Shown here piece by piece: positions 61,378-64,000 of a DNA stretch of 64,000 bases. The translations under genes and the position numbers were made by a program. The notes under the pieces were generated by a model. That model made no database searches. It saw only the letters and a program-made list of their open reading frames with translations, and was not told the origin of the DNA. This stretch comes from Gemmatimonadota bacterium (GTDB lineage Bacteria; JAAXHH01): assembly GCA_009835325.1 (NCBI GenBank), contig VXWP01000059.1:45041-109040 (forward strand), given 5' to 3'. The number at the start of each line of letters is the position of its first letter. The stretch's first letter is position 1.

Positions 61378-63174
61378 ATGCGCAGGACTTCCCTGATCCT
61401 GTTCACCCTGGTGTGCGTGATCATCGGATGCGCGTACTACAATACCTTCTACAACGCCAGGAAAGCGTTCAAGGAAGGGGAGCGTATACGTCTCAACCAG
61501 CAGACTCCCGATGGCGGCATACCGCCCCTGGCCCTTGCCTCCTACGAGCTTGCCGTCGAAAACGCGGGTCTCGTCCTTCGGGACCACTCCGGCAGTTCCT
61601 ATGTAGACGACGCGCTGGTCCTGATCGGCGACGTCCGGTCGATACAGGGACAGCATCTGCAGGCTATCAAGCGATATGAGCAGGTGCTGAGGCTGTTCCC
61701 GGACGGCGAATTTACCGGCCACTGCGTTTTTTCCCTGGGCAACAGCCTCCTCAACGCGGGAGATTCCACCCGGGCCGATGAGCAGCTGGAACGCTTCGTC
61801 AGGGAGTTTCCCGACAGCGACCGGTTTCCGGACGCCCTGATGCTTCGGGGAAAGATCGCCCTGGGCGGCGCCCGCTACGGGGAAGCCGTCGCGCGGTTCC
61901 AGGAAGTGCTGGAAACGCGGCCCGGCGATGAACGGGAGGCGGAAGCCAGGTACCACATCGCACTTGCCAGGCTGGAGGAGCATCGGTTCTCCGAAGCTCG
62001 GGAACAACTCGCCCATGCCATCGACCAGGCACGTACTCGGAAGCTCAAGTTTCAGGCGGCTTTCATGCTGGGTGAAAGCTTGCGGCGCGAGGGGGATCTG
62101 CCGGCTGCGCTGCGGACATTCGAGTCGTTGCTGGATCAGCGCGCCTTCAGCGACTACCACCCCGAGGTGATGCTGGCGATCGCCGCGTGCCTGGCTGAAA
62201 TGGACTTGCATGATTCGGCCGTCTCCACGTACGAGTCGCTCATCACCTATTTCGAGTCCGACCGGAGTCACGCGGAGGAAGTCTCCCGGGCCATGTTCGA
62301 ACTGGGGGAACTATACCGGACCGCGGGAGATCTCGATCTGACAGAGCAGTGGTATGACGAGGCGCGGCGCACGAGTCCGCGTTCATTCTGGGTCGGGGAT
62401 GAGGCCGACAGGAAGCATGGCGCCATACGCGAACTGCGGCGCCTGGACGGTAACCTCGGAAACCTGCTGGCCGCGATGGAAGCGATGAAATCCTCCGGCG
62501 ATCCCGACTCGAATACCTCGTCGAACTACGCGCAACTGACGGAAGACGCGGTCGGCCTGCGATACCAGCTGGCGGAACTGTACCTGTTTCAGCTGGAGAT
62601 GGCCGACTCGGCCCTGAGCCAGTACCGCGCCATAGAAGAAGCGTCGAATGATCCCTCCATGGCCGCCAAGGCCGCATTCGCAAGGGGCTGGATACTCGAC
62701 GAGATGCTGAATGACACGGATAACGCCGGTTCGGTCTTCGATTCCATCGCCGTTCGGTATCCCGGGACCGCGCACGCCGTGGAAGCAGCCATCCTGCGGT
62801 CGAAACCCATCGTAGGTGAACTGCCCCCGGACCGGCTCTTCGCCGAGGCGGAACGGCTGCTTTTCGAAACCGACCGGCCGGACTCCGCGCGCGGGCTCTA
62901 CGAAATGGTCCTCCAACGGGATCCGGATGGTGAATACGCGCCGCAGGCGCTTTATGCATTGGGCTGGCTTGCAGAGACGCATTTCGACGATCCGGACACC
63001 GCCCTCGACCGCTACCGCGAAATCGTGGAACGCCATCCCCGGTCTGAACAGGCGAATTCCGTTCGCGACAAGATCCGCCTCATGGAGGAACTGCTTCCTG
63101 CCACGAACGCGGACCCGGATCTGGCCCCGGCACCGGCTCCAGACCCGGCCTCGGCCCCGGCTCCGGACAAATGA
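61378..63174 (+). CDS. TPR lipoprotein
   Basis: A 598-residue lipoprotein. The signal ends V-I-I-G-C with the lipidated Cys18, followed by A-Y-Y-N-T-F-Y-N-A-R-K-A-F, an opening I associate with TPR lipoproteins of the Bacteroidetes/Gemmatimonadetes-related groups. The rest is repeated TPR-like helices (A-I-K-R-Y-E-Q-V-L-R-L-F-P-D, A-V-A-R-F-Q-E-V-L-E-T-R-P, A-L-D-R-Y-R-E-I-V-E-R-H-P). The C-terminus is a short Pro/Ala/Asp repeat. It probably acts as an assembly scaffold at the outer membrane. GGAG precedes the ATG, and only one base separates it from the regulator gene. Confidence 0.88.
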   Translation: MRRTSLILFTLVCVIIGCAYYNTFYNARKAFKEGERIRLNQQTPDGGIPPLALASYELAVENAGLVLRDHSGSSYVDDALVLIGDVRSIQGQHLQAIKRYEQVLRLFPDGEFTGHCVFSLGNSLLNAGDSTRADEQLERFVREFPDSDRFPDALMLRGKIALGGARYGEAVARFQEVLETRPGDEREAEARYHIALARLEEHRFSEAREQLAHAIDQARTRKLKFQAAFMLGESLRREGDLPAALRTFESLLDQRAFSDYHPEVMLAIAACLAEMDLHDSAVSTYESLITYFESDRSHAEEVSRAMFELGELYRTAGDLDLTEQWYDEARRTSPRSFWVGDEADRKHGAIRELRRLDGNLGNLLAAMEAMKSSGDPDSNTSSNYAQLTEDAVGLRYQLAELYLFQLEMADSALSQYRAIEEASNDPSMAAKAAFARGWILDEMLNDTDNAGSVFDSIAVRYPGTAHAVEAAILRSKPIVGELPPDRLFAEAERLLFETDRPDSARGLYEMVLQRDPDGEYAPQALYALGWLAETHFDDPDTALDRYREIVERHPRSEQANSVRDKIRLMEELLPATNADPDLAPAPAPDPASAPAPDK

Positions 63175-63215
63175 TGCGTTGACATCCGGGCCGGCCGGCT
63201 GTATTGTAGTGGAGC

Positions 63216-64000
63216 ATGTCCACCATCCCCATCTGCCAGTACGACGCCGAGATCCTCACCAACCGTGAAATCGGTCCCGGCCTGTACTGGATCGACCTGC
63301 TGGCACCCGAAATCACACGACACGCCCTGCCCGGTCACTTCGTACACCTGATCGCTTCCGATGTCTCGGAGAACAGCAGCAGGCAGACCTGGCTCCGTCA
63401 CACCCCTTTGCTCAGGCGTCCTTTCAGCATAGCCGAACGGGATCCGGAACGCGGCGTTTTCGGGCTCATATACCGGATCGTCGGCGGCGGCACCGAGATC
63501 CTGGCGACGCGCCGCCGCGGAGAACGGGTCGACGTGCTCGGCCCCCTTGGGAGGACTTTCGAACCCGTCCGTGCGGGACGGCCGGTGATCATGATCGCCG
63601 GGGGCGTCGGCGTGGCGCCCTTTCTCTCCCTGGTCCAGGAGACGGCAAGGGATGGACGGGCGCGGCCGGCGGACATGACGGTACTCTTCGGCGCAGCAAC
63701 GGCGGGTCTCTTGAGCGGTGAAGAGAAATTCCGCGAATACGGCGTCGACGCCAGGCTGGCGACCGACGATGGCACGACCGGCCACCACGGCCTGGTGACG
63801 GACCTGCTGGAACGGGAACTGGCTTCCTCGCCACGTCGATGCGCCTATCTCTATGCCTGCGGACCGACGCCCATGATGCGGCGTTGCCAGGAAATCGCCC
63901 GGGAAGCCGGTATCGACGGACAAGTCTCCCTCGAGGGGATCATGCCCTGTGGCGTGGGCGTGTGCATGGCCTGTGTCGTGGCCTGCGCAGACCCCGATAC
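63216..64000 (+). CDS. pyrK: Dihydroorotate dehydrogenase electron-transfer subunit, 3'-truncated
   Basis: The first 261 residues of PyrK, running off the window end. It passes electrons from PyrDB to NAD in pyrimidine synthesis. The FAD-binding R-R-P-F-S-I-A is near 68-74, the NAD-binding G-G-V-G-V-A-P near 129-135, and the [2Fe-2S] cluster begins P-C-G-V-G-V-C-M-A-C-V-V-A-C near the end. The ATG at 63216 follows GGAG. pyrD is expected just downstream. Because it has no stop inside the window, a search for closed frames would miss it. Confidence 0.93.
   Translation, partial: MSTIPICQYDAEILTNREIGPGLYWIDLLAPEITRHALPGHFVHLIASDVSENSSRQTWLRHTPLLRRPFSIAERDPERGVFGLIYRIVGGGTEILATRRRGERVDVLGPLGRTFEPVRAGRPVIMIAGGVGVAPFLSLVQETARDGRARPADMTVLFGAATAGLLSGEEKFREYGVDARLATDDGTTGHHGLVTDLLERELASSPRRCAYLYACGPTPMMRRCQEIAREAGIDGQVSLEGIMPCGVGVCMACVVACADPD

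Noticed and set aside
1..64000. CRISPR arrays, tRNA or rRNA genes, insertion sequences, integrases
   Set aside because: Looked for regular spaced repeats, cloverleaf-like T-loop sequences and transposase motifs; none was seen.

Overview
The window is GC-rich, densely packed bacterial DNA holding about 60 protein-coding genes on both strands. I see no rRNA, tRNA, CRISPR array, insertion sequence, integrase or phage gene. LptF and LptG, several lipoproteins and an exported redoxin point to a Gram-negative cell envelope. The gene mix is three sulfatases, four phytanoyl-CoA dioxygenase-type oxygenases, three Gfo/Idh/MocA dehydrogenases, three short-chain dehydrogenases, an HpaI-type aldolase, an enolase-superfamily enzyme, and a TPR lipoprotein starting C-A-Y-Y-N-T-F-Y-N. 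From memory this mix is typical of marine or sponge-associated uncultured phyla such as Latescibacterota or Poribacteria-like lineages; that placement is inference.

Layout. 1-5354: the 3' part of rsmA is followed by four genes (divergent polysaccharide deacetylase, PdxJ, SecD and SecF families) that keep the family fold but have lost the signature residues. 5405-10338: choline-sulfatase-like sulfatase, Gfo/Idh dehydrogenase, solitary HSDR_N protein, PhyH oxygenase and exported cyclase. 10365-11660: a visibly more AT-rich island with a lipoprotein carrying an HNH-nuclease signature. 11661-12835: an SDR and two tiny coupled genes. 12882-16260: succinate dehydrogenase sdhCAB (minus strand). 16541-20455: a convergent pair of large DUF6785/DUF6784-type membrane proteins. 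20513-33253: catabolic and accessory genes (SDRs, sugar isomerase-like protein, sulfatase, DUF1611 protein, HpaI aldolase, dienelactone hydrolase, PhyH proteins, enolase-superfamily enzyme) with hisD and hisI embedded. 33317-39801: TlpA-like redoxin, AhpD-like protein, uvrC, rpsT, pyrG and a periplasmic solute-binding protein. 40028-48563: CRTAC1-RnfD-like pair, Gfo/Idh, VOC protein, membrane protein, YbdK-like ligase, sulfatase, PhyH. 48581-55061: a tightly coupled seven-gene cluster built around a GlmL/MutL-family ASKHA ATPase, a barrel-sandwich/KOW-like protein, a DUF6754 membrane protein and three more membrane proteins; this is the best candidate here for an undescribed system. 55196-64000: sugar nucleotidyltransferase, metK, lptG/lptF, ssb, an atypical response regulator, the TPR lipoprotein and the 5' part of pyrK.

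How the genes fit together. Housekeeping blocks (rsmA, sdh, hisD/hisI, uvrC, rpsT, pyrG, metK, lptFG, ssb, pyrK) are interleaved with small catabolic cassettes that look suited to sulfated organic matter, carbohydrates and other small oxygenated compounds. Start-stop overlaps (TGATG, ATGA, TAATG) are frequent and define the operons. Several sigma70-like promoters with 17-base spacers are visible, for example before ssb, rpsT, pyrG and the dienelactone hydrolase gene, and a back-to-back pair at 39886-39949. Short in-frame or gene-end tandem repeats of 18 to 39 bases recur. No gene-free stretch exceeds about 300 bases; the longest are 16261-16540 and 34514-34779.
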